A DNA stretch of 64,000 nt, taken from positions 1 through 64,000 of the forward strand of contig CAYVFI010000021.1 in assembly GCA_964450955.1 (NCBI GenBank). Reading direction: 5' to 3'. Made by a program: the position numbers and the translations under genes. Below are positions 17,458 through 25,775 of this stretch, one piece after another (positions within the stretch are counted from its first letter, which is position 1; each line of letters opens with the position of its first letter). Origin of the DNA: CAYNWT01 sp964450955 (GTDB taxonomy: Bacteria > Planctomycetota > Planctomycetia > Planctomycetales > Planctomycetaceae). The notes under the pieces were generated by a model, which ran no database searches, was not told where the DNA came from, and saw only the letters and a list, made by a program, of their open reading frames with translations.

Positions 17458-19731
17458 TCACTGTCCTTGTTGTTCACCCGCGTCGTGGTCTGGAGCCTCG
17501 TCGCCATAGAACCCAGGGAAAACCTGCCTCACTAATCTGTCCCAATCAGATCTGTAGTCCTCAATATCCTTGCTGCGCATGATCTGAGTCAGGCTGCTGT
17601 ACTTGTCTGTCCACAGAATTTTGCGGTCTTCATTCAACGAATCAAGATCCACAAGGTATTCCGACGCAAAGGCTGCATCGGATTTAGCCAACAGAACCCA
17701 GTCCGAAATCTCCGAACCGGCCACCCCCGGTTCGTCTTCCTGGCCCGGGTGATCCGAGGGGGCATCGGTTACATATCGGCTATCGAGATTGAACTCGGCA
17801 CCCAGCGCGGCGACAACGGGGCTCAGATCAAAGTGTCGATTGGAGATGTGAATCGCCAGAATCCCGTCCGGTTTCATGTGCCGTAAATAAACCTGCACCG
17901 CCTCTTTGGTCAGCAAGTGCGCTGGAATGGCGTCGCTTGAGAACGCATCCAACGCCAACAAATCAAACTCCTGATCCTCGGCGCGCTCCAGGGCAAGCCG
18001 AGCATCACCCAGGATGACTCGGGCGTCACCAGGGAAGTCGGACAGGTACGTGAAGAACGGTGGCTCAATGGCCGGGTTGGGGATCTCTTCACCGGTTCCC
18101 GAGAGAATCGTTGCTCCGGCGGCGGACAGCTTTAAGCAGTCTTCGTTGATTTCGTAGTACGTCACGCGATCGTTGTCATCGCCGTACGCGGCGACCGATC
18201 CGGTTCCTAATCCAACAACACCGATGTGTCGTTTCTGTTCCGGCGCATCGCTCCGCAAAGCCAGGCCGACGCCTGAGTAGTATCCGTAATATGTTGTGGG
18301 CCAGGTGCGTTTGTCTTCATTGGCCCACTGCGTCCCGTGGAGAATTCGGCCGTTAAGCAACTCTCGTCGCGTCCAATTCGCTCCGGCACCTTCCTCTGTT
18401 GCTCTAAGAACTCCGTAGAAATTCCGCATCGTATGAACCGAAAGCTCCCGCTCCTGTTCGACTTCCAGCTTCAGCAGCAACGCGATGCTGATTGCCAACG
18501 ACATAAACAGCAACGCGGGTGTCATCCAGAACGTCTTCCATGTACTGCCTTCCGCTTGCACGACAGCCATGAGCAACAAGGTCAGCAAAATGGCGACGTG
18601 CAGTTCCAGGTACAGGTCAAAGATGTACGGCGAAATAAGGCCCACAAACAAACCGCCCGCGGCGCCGCCTGCTGACATCCACAGATAAAACGTCGTCAGG
18701 TGTTCTGGTTCCGGCTTCGCGCGAACCAGTTCGCCGTGGCATGTCATGGCGGTCAGGAATAACGCCAGCATGTACGCGATGACCTGAAATTCGATGGAAG
18801 CATCAGCGTCCGCGATCATGACGCCAACCAGTGCGACCAACGACATTGGCAGCAGTGTGAGACACGTCTTGCGTAAGTACCAGCGTTGTCCCGCGAAGCT
18901 AAGGATGAACGTCAGCAGGTACAGCGTTAGCGGCAGGATCCACAGGAAAGGGATTGATGCCACGTCCAGGCATACCTGGTTTGTCGTTGCCAGCAACATG
19001 ATGGATGGAACCGCAGCCAGCATGAACCACAGCAATCGGCGTCCGAACGTCGGCCGCGGTGTATTTGTTCTTGCCCTTTGAACTTCGTCTGTTTTCGATT
19101 CGCCGGCAAAGTTCCAACCGCAGGCCGCACAGCCCAACACGAAAACAACGAACCCCCACTTCCACATTGAACCTTGCTGCGGCAGATCGAATCGGATTTC
19201 AATGAAGAAGGGATACAGCAACAGCCCCAGCAATGAACCCACGTTAGAAAACGCGTACAAGTGGTACGGCGATTGTCCCTTCTGGGCGCGGCTGAACCAG
19301 TTTTGAACCAGCGGCCCTGTGGACGACAAGACAAAGAACGGCAGCCCGATACTGGCAGATAGCATGAGCACAATTCGCAGCGTCGGATTTTCCGCACCGG
19401 TCGGCTTCCAGCCCGCGTCCGGCAACACACTTGCCGTCAACGCGAGTGCCATCAGGACGACATGCGTGATTAGCTGTGACTTCGGCTTCAGGTGCGAACT
19501 TAGCAGGTGCGCGTACAAGTATCCGGCAAACAACAGCAGCTGAAAAAACAGCATGCACGTTGTCCAAACCGACGGTGTTCCTCCGAACCACGGCAGGATC
19601 GACTTACTTGTCAGCGGCTGAACCTGAAACAACAGGTAAGCGCTGACAAAGATGACAAGTCCATAGATCAGACTCATCAAAGTACTACCAGACTGAACCG
19701 GTTCCGTTTGCGATGTCGCTTCTTCGGTCAT
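17458..19731 (-). CDS. Fused MFS-like membrane / spermidine synthase-like protein
   Basis: A 757-residue protein. Residues 20-420 form about 12 transmembrane helices, starting with the characteristic AYLLFQVQPLTSKSILPWFGG. Residues 470-720 form a Rossmann methyltransferase-like spermidine-synthase fold: GVVGLGTGSVAAYG binds the nucleotide, YYEIN supplies the acidic residue at the end of strand 2, and GDARLALE plus LLALDAFSSDAIP mark the later strands. Such fusions are frequent in planctomycetes and their substrate is unknown, so true polyamine synthesis should not be assumed. ATG start. The gene is flanked by two copies of a small dispersed repeat. Confidence 0.88.
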   Translation of the reverse strand: MTEEATSQTEPVQSGSTLMSLIYGLVIFVSAYLLFQVQPLTSKSILPWFGGTPSVWTTCMLFFQLLLFAGYLYAHLLSSHLKPKSQLITHVVLMALALTASVLPDAGWKPTGAENPTLRIVLMLSASIGLPFFVLSSTGPLVQNWFSRAQKGQSPYHLYAFSNVGSLLGLLLYPFFIEIRFDLPQQGSMWKWGFVVFVLGCAACGWNFAGESKTDEVQRARTNTPRPTFGRRLLWFMLAAVPSIMLLATTNQVCLDVASIPFLWILPLTLYLLTFILSFAGQRWYLRKTCLTLLPMSLVALVGVMIADADASIEFQVIAYMLALFLTAMTCHGELVRAKPEPEHLTTFYLWMSAGGAAGGLFVGLISPYIFDLYLELHVAILLTLLLMAVVQAEGSTWKTFWMTPALLFMSLAISIALLLKLEVEQERELSVHTMRNFYGVLRATEEGAGANWTRRELLNGRILHGTQWANEDKRTWPTTYYGYYSGVGLALRSDAPEQKRHIGVVGLGTGSVAAYGDDNDRVTYYEINEDCLKLSAAGATILSGTGEEIPNPAIEPPFFTYLSDFPGDARVILGDARLALERAEDQEFDLLALDAFSSDAIPAHLLTKEAVQVYLRHMKPDGILAIHISNRHFDLSPVVAALGAEFNLDSRYVTDAPSDHPGQEDEPGVAGSEISDWVLLAKSDAAFASEYLVDLDSLNEDRKILWTDKYSSLTQIMRSKDIEDYRSDWDRLVRQVFPGFYGDEAPDHDAGEQQGQ

Positions 19732-19802
19732 GTCAAAGCTTATCAGGAGAAACGAAAGTCAATCAGTCTTGTTGCGGCGCGTCGGCCCGTCATCAACAGA
19801 AA

Positions 19803-20123
19803 CTACGTCTGTGGTTCATTGGTAGAAGGTACGACCGTGGGTGATTTTTGGCGAAGAGTAATGATTGCACCAATGATGCTGATCGCCAACCAACAGGCCT
19901 CAATGACAAACGCCGAGAGGTTAAACGCCTGCGTCAGCGAAAGCAGTATGAACCCGGAACCCACCGCGTTGAGGACCGAGTATTTCAAAGACCGCGCAGA
20001 GAGCCGATTCAGCTGCAACAGCAAGTACGTGCCCAACAACACCGCCACACCGGTTCCACCAACAACATCGTGCCATTGCAAACTCAAGACACCCTCGCAC
20101 CTGTAACTCAAACTGGCTTCCAT
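19803..20123 (-). CDS. CBU_0592-like small membrane protein
   Basis: A 106-residue protein with three hydrophobic helices. The pattern DVVGGTGVAVLLGTYLLLQ ... RSLKYSVLNAVGSGFILLSL ... AFNLSAFVIEACWLAISIIG resembles the CBU_0592 family of small bacterial membrane proteins, whose function is unknown. The chosen ATG 20123 excludes an upstream stretch that merely translates repeats (from 20279 on). It is 71 bp from the fusion gene and may share its transcript. Confidence 0.78.
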   Translation of the reverse strand: MEASLSYRCEGVLSLQWHDVVGGTGVAVLLGTYLLLQLNRLSARSLKYSVLNAVGSGFILLSLTQAFNLSAFVIEACWLAISIIGAIITLRQKSPTVVPSTNEPQT

Positions 20124-20159
20124 TCGATCAGCCCAGCATACACCCGAGCAAGTCACCTC

Positions 20160-20178
20160 GCCCACTTGTGGGAGAGGT
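20160..20178. repeat. Dispersed repeat fragment, copy 2
   Basis: Inverted copy of the element at 17426-17445 (18 of 19 bases). It contains a small hairpin, CCCAC TT GTGGG. Confidence 0.6.
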
Positions 20179-20278
20179 CGCGGTCTCAGCCGCGGGAGAG
20201 GGCCGATCCTGTCAGTGTGTTCGAACCGCAGAATGTCGAACAAGGAATGTCGAATGACGAACTCCCAGTCCGTGGAAC

Positions 20279-20354
20279 CTTCCACCTTCCACCTTCCACC
20301 TTCCACCTTCTTCCTTCTTCCTTCTTCCTTCTTCCTTCTTCCTTCTCCCCCCCC
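20279..20354. repeat. Compound heptamer array (CTTCCAC)4 (CTTCTTC)5 and poly-C
   Basis: Four CTTCCAC units (20279-20306), the complement of the unit at the left window edge, pass directly into five CTTCTTC units (20307-20341) and a run of eight C (20347-20354). One strand is almost pure pyrimidine. Confidence 0.92.
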
Positions 20355-20426
20355 ACAGTTTGAATTCATCACCCTCTCACGTCACGATACAGACCGCCAT
20401 TCGTTCGTCCAAGGAACCTGTCCCCA

Positions 20427-22151
20427 ATGAATCCGCTCACATTCGCGTTCACATTTTGCCTGCTGTCTGCCGCTGCATTTGGGCAGGAAAAGTATCCGGT
20501 TCATCCTGATTCCATTCCGCAGGATGGTGTTCCGAAAGGCAAAGTCGAAGGCCCGTTCGAATGGAACAACAGCAAGGTCTTCCCGGGAACTCAACGCAAG
20601 TACTGGGTTTACGTGCCGGCTCAGTACGACAAGGCAAAGCCGGCGTGCCTGATGGTCGTTCAGGACGGGCTGGGCAAAGCGCGTGGTTGGAAGTTGCCGA
20701 CCGTGATGGACAACCTGATCCACAAGAAAGAAATGCCGACCACAATCGGTATCTTTATCGATCACGGCAAAGTTGTCTCGCACTTAGAAGACGCTCAGCC
20801 GCGTTTCAATCGCAGCTTCGAATACGACTCCGTGGGCGATCGCTATGCCAACTTTCTGATTAAGGAGATTCTTCCTGAGGTTGGAAAGAAATGGAATTTA
20901 AGCGACGACCCCAACGACCGCAGCATCGCTGGTTCCAGTTCCGGAGGGATTTGTGCGTGGACGGTTGCCTGGGAACGTCCCGATCAGTTTCGGCGTGTTG
21001 TGTGTTCTGTCGGAACTTTTGTCGGGCTTCGTGGCGGGAACCAGTATCCCGTTTTGGTTCGCAAGACGGAGAACAAGCCGATCAGAGTATTCCTGCAGGA
21101 CGGCAGCAACGATTTGGACATTTACGCTGGCAGTTGGTGGGTCGCGAATCAGGACATGCTGTCTTCGCTGCAGTTTGCAGGGTACGACGTGAAGCACATT
21201 TGGGGGCAGGGCGGCCACAACGGAAAACACAGCACGGCCATCATGCCGGACGCACTGAAGTGGACATGGCGCGATTATCCTGAACCAATCAAAGCGGGTA
21301 CGCCTCCGAAGCGCCGTCAGAAATTTCTGATCCCCGGCGAAGACTGGCAACTGGTTAGCAAGGGGCACAAGTACACGGAAGGACCGGCAATCAACGCGTC
21401 CGGCGAAGTGTTTTTCAGCGACTCGCCCAACAACCGTATCCACAAGGTGGCGCTTGATGGAACCGTATCGGTGTTCGCGGAAAACGCCGGACGTCCCAGC
21501 GGCATGATGTTCGGTTCAGACGGCTATCTTTACGTGTGTCAGCGTGGAGCCAAACAGATTGCTCGCTACGACAAAGATGGCAAAGAACAGATCATCGGCC
21601 CGGACGCTCCATGCAACGATTTGGTGGTCTTCAATCAGGGTGGCTACTACACCGATCCTGACAATCAGAAAGTCTGGTACATCGGCGGTGGCGGCGCTCC
21701 AAAGGTTGTGGACGAAGGCATCACGTTCCCGAACGGTGTTGCGGTCTCGGCCGATCACAGTCTGCTACTTGTCGCGGACACTCGCAGTCGCTGGATCACA
21801 TCGTTCCAAATCCAGCCCGACGGAACACTCAAGCACAAACAGAAGTACGGCTATCTGCACACGCCCGACGACGATTCACTCGACAGCGGCGCCGACGGCA
21901 TGACCGTTGACACTCAAGGCTTCACGTATGTCGCTACGCGCATGGGTCTGCAGGTTTTGGATCAGCTGGGCCGAGTGCACTTCATCATGCGAAAACCGCA
22001 GAACGCAAAGCTGTCCAACGTCGTCTTCGGCGGCGAGAACCTGGACACGCTATACGTCACCTGCGGCAACAGCGTGTTCAAACGCAAAATGAACCGGAAA
22101 GGCGTGGTTCCGTGGAAAGGCCCGGTGAAGTTGCCCCGGCCGGGGCTGTAG
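20427..22151 (+). CDS. Secreted esterase / SMP-30-gluconolactonase fusion
   Basis: A 574-residue exported protein. A signal peptide (residues 1-19, cleavage near AAAFG-Q) is followed by an alpha/beta-hydrolase of the enterochelin-esterase-like type (about 40-280) with nucleophile motif GSSSGG near 170, acid in DGSNDLD near 230 and histidine in GGHNGKH near 268. From about 300 to 565 a six-bladed SMP-30/gluconolactonase-like propeller follows (EGPAINASGEVFFSD, then SGMMFGSDGYLYVCQ, FPNGVAVSADHSLLLVADT). This suggests joined ester and lactone hydrolysis of carbohydrate derivatives, but the substrate is unknown. ATG start, no obvious operon partner. Confidence 0.9.
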   Translation: MNPLTFAFTFCLLSAAAFGQEKYPVHPDSIPQDGVPKGKVEGPFEWNNSKVFPGTQRKYWVYVPAQYDKAKPACLMVVQDGLGKARGWKLPTVMDNLIHKKEMPTTIGIFIDHGKVVSHLEDAQPRFNRSFEYDSVGDRYANFLIKEILPEVGKKWNLSDDPNDRSIAGSSSGGICAWTVAWERPDQFRRVVCSVGTFVGLRGGNQYPVLVRKTENKPIRVFLQDGSNDLDIYAGSWWVANQDMLSSLQFAGYDVKHIWGQGGHNGKHSTAIMPDALKWTWRDYPEPIKAGTPPKRRQKFLIPGEDWQLVSKGHKYTEGPAINASGEVFFSDSPNNRIHKVALDGTVSVFAENAGRPSGMMFGSDGYLYVCQRGAKQIARYDKDGKEQIIGPDAPCNDLVVFNQGGYYTDPDNQKVWYIGGGGAPKVVDEGITFPNGVAVSADHSLLLVADTRSRWITSFQIQPDGTLKHKQKYGYLHTPDDDSLDSGADGMTVDTQGFTYVATRMGLQVLDQLGRVHFIMRKPQNAKLSNVVFGGENLDTLYVTCGNSVFKRKMNRKGVVPWKGPVKLPRPGL

Positions 22152-22382
22152 AAGGATGAAGGATGAAGGATGAAGGATGAAGGATGAAGGATGAAGGNNN
22201 NNNNNNNNNNNNNNNNNNNNNNNNNNNNNNNNNNNNNNNNNNNNNNNNNNNNNNNNNNNNNNNNNNNNNNNNNNNNNNNNNNNNNNNNNNNNNNNNNGGG
22301 CTGTAGAAGGATGAAGGATGAAGGATGAAGGATGAAGGATGAAGGATGAAGGGTTGAAGGGTTGAAGGGTTGAAGGGTTGAA
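22152..22382. repeat. GAAGGAT heptamer and GAAGGGTT octamer array, interrupted by N gap
   Basis: Units of GAAGGAT start directly at the esterase stop codon and continue to the gap; after the gap they resume and give way to four GAAGGGTT units ending near 22380. The array sits between convergent genes. Confidence 0.9.
22198..22297. other. Assembly gap of 100 N
   Basis: Exactly 100 N. The bases right after the gap (GGGCTGTAGAAGGATGAAGG) repeat those at 22143 onwards, including the last codons and stop of the esterase, so the gap size is arbitrary and the contig ends overlap or a duplication is present. Confidence 0.98.
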
Positions 22383-22422
22383 GGGTGGCATTTCCGCCTT
22401 CCTCCTTTCGCCTTCCTCCTTC

Positions 22423-22788
22423 TCAATCAACCGCGTGCGCTTGGAGGTTTTCCAGGTCGGCGAATTCCAGAGTCGACATATGTGTTGCTTCCAGGCAGAC
22501 CTGCGGAGCTTTGCCGGCGTCGAAGGCTTCCTGCCACCGCTGTGCACAAAGACACCACCGGTCGCCCGGTTTGAGTCCCGGGAATTTGTACTGCGGCATT
22601 GGAGTACTTAGGTCGTTTCCGGCCGCTTTGGAGAACTCCAGAAACTCGGCGGTGACCACGCAGCAGACGGTGTGGATTCCATAGTCGGTTCCGCCCGTAT
22701 TACAGCAGCCATCGCGGTAGAACCCGGTCAGGGGATCCATGCTGCAGATTTCGAGTTTTGTACCAAGCACATTCCGAGCAGTCGACAT
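22423..22788 (-). CDS. DUF2237 family protein
   Basis: A 121-residue protein matching DUF2237 from end to end: NVLGTKLEICS, PLTGFYRDGCCNTGG, DYGIHTVCCVVT, then the LKPGDRWCLCAQRWQEA motif and APQVCLEATH. Cysteines are conserved as in the family. Cytoplasmic. Function is unknown. ATG start at 22788. It is transcribed towards the heptamer array. Confidence 0.93.
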   Translation of the reverse strand: MSTARNVLGTKLEICSMDPLTGFYRDGCCNTGGTDYGIHTVCCVVTAEFLEFSKAAGNDLSTPMPQYKFPGLKPGDRWCLCAQRWQEAFDAGKAPQVCLEATHMSTLEFADLENLQAHAVD

Positions 22789-22901
22789 ATTCTTCCCGTT
22801 TCAGCAAACCAATAACGCGTATGCTGAGTCTGACAGGTAAAGCGTCAGCTTGACAGTGTCGGAAAGCACTGATAGCTTTTGAAAAGTGTGATTTCTGTGT
22901 C

Positions 22902-22929
22902 TCGACAGACCATTCGTTGTCGATACACT
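22902..22929 (+). promoter_or_regulatory. Candidate sigma-70 promoter of tRNA-Ala
   Basis: TCGACA (five of six matches to -35) and TACACT (four of six to -10) are 16 bases apart, 26 bases before the tRNA. A perfect TTGACA at 22850-22855 with TAGCTT 17 bases on is a weaker alternative. Confidence 0.45.
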
Positions 22930-22955
22930 ACTCGCACAGGTCGAAAACGACCCAC

Positions 22956-23028
22956 GGGGGATTAGCTCAGTTGGGAGAGCGTCTGGCTGGCAGCCAGAAG
23001 GTCATCGGTTCAAGTCCGTTATCCTCCA
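22956..23028 (+). tRNA. tRNA-Ala (GGC)
   Basis: A 73-base cloverleaf. The acceptor stem GGGGGAT/ATCCTCC includes the G3:U70 wobble pair that identifies alanine tRNAs. D-stem GCTC/GAGC, anticodon stem TCTGG/CCAGA with loop CTGGCAG and anticodon GGC, T-loop TTCAAGT. The T-stem (ATCGG/CCGTT) has one T-T mismatch. CCA is not encoded. It reads GCC codons (and GCU by wobble). Confidence 0.95.
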
Positions 23029-23064
23029 CTGGAACCAATTGCGATCCATCGCAGTGTTCCGCAG

Positions 23065-23088
23065 ACCCCTGCAAGACAGGGGTTTTTT
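23065..23088 (+). terminator. Rho-independent terminator after tRNA-Ala
   Basis: Seven-bp stem ACCCCTG / CAGGGGT, loop CAAGA, followed by six T. It ends the tRNA transcript 37 bp past the mature 3' end. Confidence 0.9.
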
Positions 23089-23222
23089 CATGCGCGGTGC
23101 TTCCCGCTTGCGGCCCATTGCCTGTCCTCAATCAGATGGAACGCTCGCAGCCGTGAGCGGTATTCTGCAATTCCCAGTCCATCAGGCTGTCGGCTTTTAC
23201 AACCGGCTATCGGACAATCATC

Positions 23223-23474
23223 ATGTTGCCACACACGAGTGACGCAATCCCGCACCCGATCCAAATATCTTTCTTTGTCTTCGGCATAGCCTTACTGCTG
23301 GCGGGTTGCTCGCAGACGACTGCGCCCAATCCAAAACCCACTAAGGGTTCGCGAACGAAACAAATGGATAACGCATCACTTTTCCTCAATGGTATGGACT
23401 GGGTCTACACTTGCCCGGGCGACAATGAACGGGACTTCCGTAGGCCACTTGGCTTTGGCATTGCGCAGGGATAG
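23223..23474 (+). CDS. Possible short lipoprotein, 83 aa
   Basis: An ATG frame whose N-terminus reads as a lipoprotein signal: hydrophobic residues 15-26 followed by the lipobox LLAGCS (cysteine at about 28), then a Thr/Pro/Lys-rich linker. The remainder has no recognisable fold, and I see no clear ribosome site. It could be a real small secreted protein, a 3'-truncated gene, or chance. Confidence 0.35.
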   Translation: MLPHTSDAIPHPIQISFFVFGIALLLAGCSQTTAPNPKPTKGSRTKQMDNASLFLNGMDWVYTCPGDNERDFRRPLGFGIAQG

Positions 23475-23543
23475 ACGACGAATGGTGAACGGTTTGGTGC
23501 CCAAAATTGTTCACGAGACCGCGCTAAGATTCAAGACGTGCCG

Positions 23544-24305
23544 CTACGCATTGGTCCCAACTCGAATCCGCACCAACAGATCGTTCAGTGCTGCTTTCGC
23601 GTTGGTCACTTCTGGTAGCGAGGAGCCGTCGCGTTCGGTTTCCAGTTGAGCGATTAAGCGGTCGAACTGCGATTCGTAAAACGACAGGTCCGCGGCAGGT
23701 AGCGTTCCCTTTTCCGGTCCCGAGAGTTTCCGATCGATTAGCTCGTCGAGGTAGGTCAACTTTGCTTCCTGGTTGAGCGTAAGCAGGTTCGCTTCAATCT
23801 CACCCGTGCGCATGAGGTGGATTCCGGTAAGCAGGACCCGGAAGATGTACAGCAGCGGTTTGACTCGCGGTGGATCTTCCTTTGTGAACAACTTCCACTG
23901 GTTCGCCGCGAATCCCAGATAGTGATGCGCATGGTGTTTAGTCACGCACGTCCTGGCGATCTCGCACAGTTCTTCGTGTTCCGGCGTGGTGTGTACGATG
24001 AGTGGTGAGTGAACCTGTTCCAGCACGTAGCCATTCTTCTTCAGCATCAGTGTGAAGAACTTGCCGACGTCATGCGTCACCAGATCGACCTCCAGGCCAT
24101 CGTGCATACCGGTCTTGTCGATAGTCTGTTCGCCATCGTCCAGGCCGACAACCGTTTCCAACGGCAGCACATGAGTCCCGCGCAGGTCGAAGTCAGAATC
24201 CGGCGAGGGAAACCCATAAAGGTGCGCGCCGCTGATGGTGGTGAAGACCAGAGGATGCGGACTAAGTGCGACCTGTTTGAGCAGTGTCTCGTGTTGTTCG
24301 ATCAT
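23544..24305 (-). CDS. RlaP-type nucleotidyltransferase (second copy)
   Basis: A 253-residue pol-beta-fold nucleotidyltransferase. The signature SGAHLYGFPSPDSDFDLRG (residues 25-43) has the glycine/serine turn and the two metal-binding aspartates; a third acidic residue is expected in GLEVDLVTHD near 72. Length and helical C-terminal part fit the RlaP family (Pfam PF10127), predicted from comparative genomics to act with RNA ligases in RNA end repair. Its start codon overlaps the stop of the gene upstream by four bases (ATGA), so the two are translationally coupled. Which base it adds and to what RNA is unknown. Confidence 0.88.
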   Translation of the reverse strand: MIEQHETLLKQVALSPHPLVFTTISGAHLYGFPSPDSDFDLRGTHVLPLETVVGLDDGEQTIDKTGMHDGLEVDLVTHDVGKFFTLMLKKNGYVLEQVHSPLIVHTTPEHEELCEIARTCVTKHHAHHYLGFAANQWKLFTKEDPPRVKPLLYIFRVLLTGIHLMRTGEIEANLLTLNQEAKLTYLDELIDRKLSGPEKGTLPAADLSFYESQFDRLIAQLETERDGSSLPEVTNAKAALNDLLVRIRVGTNA

Positions 24306-25252
24306 GGCAGGTTGTCTCCCATTGCCAGGCGCCGGGCGTCCAGCAGGAACTCGTTGGCTTTGGCGTAGTCAGGTCGTTCGGGCAGGGTGGTGTGTTCGAA
24401 CGAATCGTTGAACTCTTTGTGTAGAGCGAGTCGCCATTGTTCGACTTCGTCCCATTCCATCTCACCGCGTTTAATGCTGAGCAGTTGTTCGCGATACTCG
24501 CCGACCTGAACCGCCACCAGTCCTTCGCGCAGGACGTGCGTCCCCGAAAGCAGTAGTCGGATGAGATGCATCACGTGCTTCCACTTCACCTTGCCCTGGT
24601 TCTTGATGTCGGTTTGCATCTTCTTGAACTGCGAGGCGACGTAGCCGCTGTAGGTTTGGAACACCAGCTTCGACAGGAACGCTTCTTTCATGTCCAGCAG
24701 TCGCTGCGCTAGCGGTGTGCACGTCTCGACCAGCGGCGAGTACAGACACTCCAACACATTCGGATTGGCCTTCAGTGCAAGCACCACGAACTTTTGCAGT
24801 TCCCAGTAGACCTCTTGCGTGATGTCGTTTTCCAGTTGATCGGGAACGCCGTACAGCGACCAATGTAGATCGGCGGGCGGCAGGTAGATGCCGCGACGGT
24901 CTGTATCGGAATCTTCTGTCTCAAGCCCGTACGCTCGCGAACCAATCACGCAGCGGAAGATCACGCGATCGAAGAGGCCTTCTTTCGCCAGTACATCTCC
25001 TGAGTTATTGATGTCGCCTTCTTTGTATTCGGCCAGCATCACCAGCTGATGATGGTTGAGCGGAACCTCAAAGCTATCGGCGAACTTCACGCGATACGAG
25101 TGTTCGCGATCCATCGGCGCTTTCACGATTACTCCGACGGCTCCCGCGGGATGGGCGGTTCGTCCATTGGAACCCTGTACCGGTTTTCGCGTGACGACCT
25201 GCGTTCCGATCGCGTAAATCAGATTTTCGCTGTTGTGAACTCGGTTGGACAT
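24302..25252 (-). CDS. RlaP-type nucleotidyltransferase (first copy)
   Basis: A 316-residue protein. Residues 1-80 form an extra N-terminal part (a short beta-barrel-like segment, IGTQVVTRKP ... AGAVGVIVKAP), then the nucleotidyltransferase signature GSRAYGLETEDSDTDRRGIY (about 101-120) with both catalytic aspartates, and a helical C-terminal part. It is a paralogue of the gene it overlaps; the two differ in the N-terminal extension. RlaP proteins are linked to RNA ligases, and the remnant of such a ligase lies upstream on the same strand. ATG start, 49 bp from a large palindrome that precedes the gene. Confidence 0.88.
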   Translation of the reverse strand: MSNRVHNSENLIYAIGTQVVTRKPVQGSNGRTAHPAGAVGVIVKAPMDREHSYRVKFADSFEVPLNHHQLVMLAEYKEGDINNSGDVLAKEGLFDRVIFRCVIGSRAYGLETEDSDTDRRGIYLPPADLHWSLYGVPDQLENDITQEVYWELQKFVVLALKANPNVLECLYSPLVETCTPLAQRLLDMKEAFLSKLVFQTYSGYVASQFKKMQTDIKNQGKVKWKHVMHLIRLLLSGTHVLREGLVAVQVGEYREQLLSIKRGEMEWDEVEQWRLALHKEFNDSFEHTTLPERPDYAKANEFLLDARRLAMGDNLP

Positions 25253-25300
25253 TGGGATCTCTCAGTCAGAGTCTTGCTACTCAGCTACGTCTTGGTACGA

Positions 25301-25449
25301 CTATCGATAAATGTCAGGAGCCTGATTGTTGCTGGCAACGACTGAAGTGTAGCCGAGTCAGGCCCTGAGTCGGTCCGGAGTTCGTCGCCATGCGACGAAC
25401 TGGCTGAGGGCCTCAGCCAGCTACATTTCTGCCTGACATTTATTGATAG
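25301..25449. repeat. 150-bp nested palindrome (three stems)
   Basis: Outer arms 25301-25318 and 25432-25449 match at 17 of 18 bases. Middle arms (GTAGCCGAGTCAGGCCCTGA on the left, AGGGCCTCAGCCAGCTAC on the right) are imperfect complements. The centre GTTCGTCGC CAT GCGACGAAC is a perfect nine-bp stem at 25380-25400. The element fills the space between the zinc-ribbon gene and the first RlaP gene. Confidence 0.88.
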
Positions 25450-25457
25450 CTGCACCA

Positions 25458-25742
25458 CTACTGCAGGCACTGCCAGCAATCGCCTGAACCTTCAGGGTAA
25501 ATCGTTGCCCCGCAAGCCGGGCATGGGGCGGGATCGCCGATAGGTTGATACGGTGCGAAGCCCTGTCTCAGATTGTGGATCGCTGAAGCTTCCTCAGCAG
25601 TTGCTGCTTCGAAGGAATACTGAAGTACGGGGGCTTTACCAAGTCCTCCCGATGCGAAAAGCTTTCTGGCGTTTTCGACTGTTGCAAGAGTCAGAGATCC
25701 GTCTTCTTCGGATGCCCAGCACTCCCATGTTCGTGTCGCCAT
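25458..25742 (-). CDS. Small C-terminal zinc-ribbon protein, 94 aa
   Basis: The last 25 residues hold two CxxC pairs (CPACG and CWQCL), a treble-clef or ribbon-like metal site. The first 65 residues are compact alpha/beta with no name I recognise. ATG 25742. It lies between the RNA-ligase-like stump and the RlaP pair on the same strand, so it may once have belonged to one operon with them; the palindrome now separates it from the RlaP genes. Confidence 0.75.
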   Translation of the reverse strand: MATRTWECWASEEDGSLTLATVENARKLFASGGLGKAPVLQYSFEAATAEEASAIHNLRQGFAPYQPIGDPAPCPACGATIYPEGSGDCWQCLQ

Positions 25743-25775
25743 GTCGGTATCTTTCCAATCTCGGACGGACCGCGG

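Larger units (their letters stand above)
20124..20426. other. Repeat-filled divergent intergenic region
   Basis: Contains copy 2 of the dispersed repeat (20160-20178), and a block of heptamer repeats (20279-20341) ending in eight Cs. No gene is seen. The promoters for the divergent genes on both sides must lie in or beside these repeats. Confidence 0.7.

Noticed and set aside
20261..22382. CRISPR array
   Set aside because: Repeats are seven to eight bases and directly abutting with no spacers, so they are microsatellites.
22902..23028. A possible second tRNA or small RNA beside tRNA-Ala
   Set aside because: Only one cloverleaf folds; the rest is promoter-like or terminator sequence.
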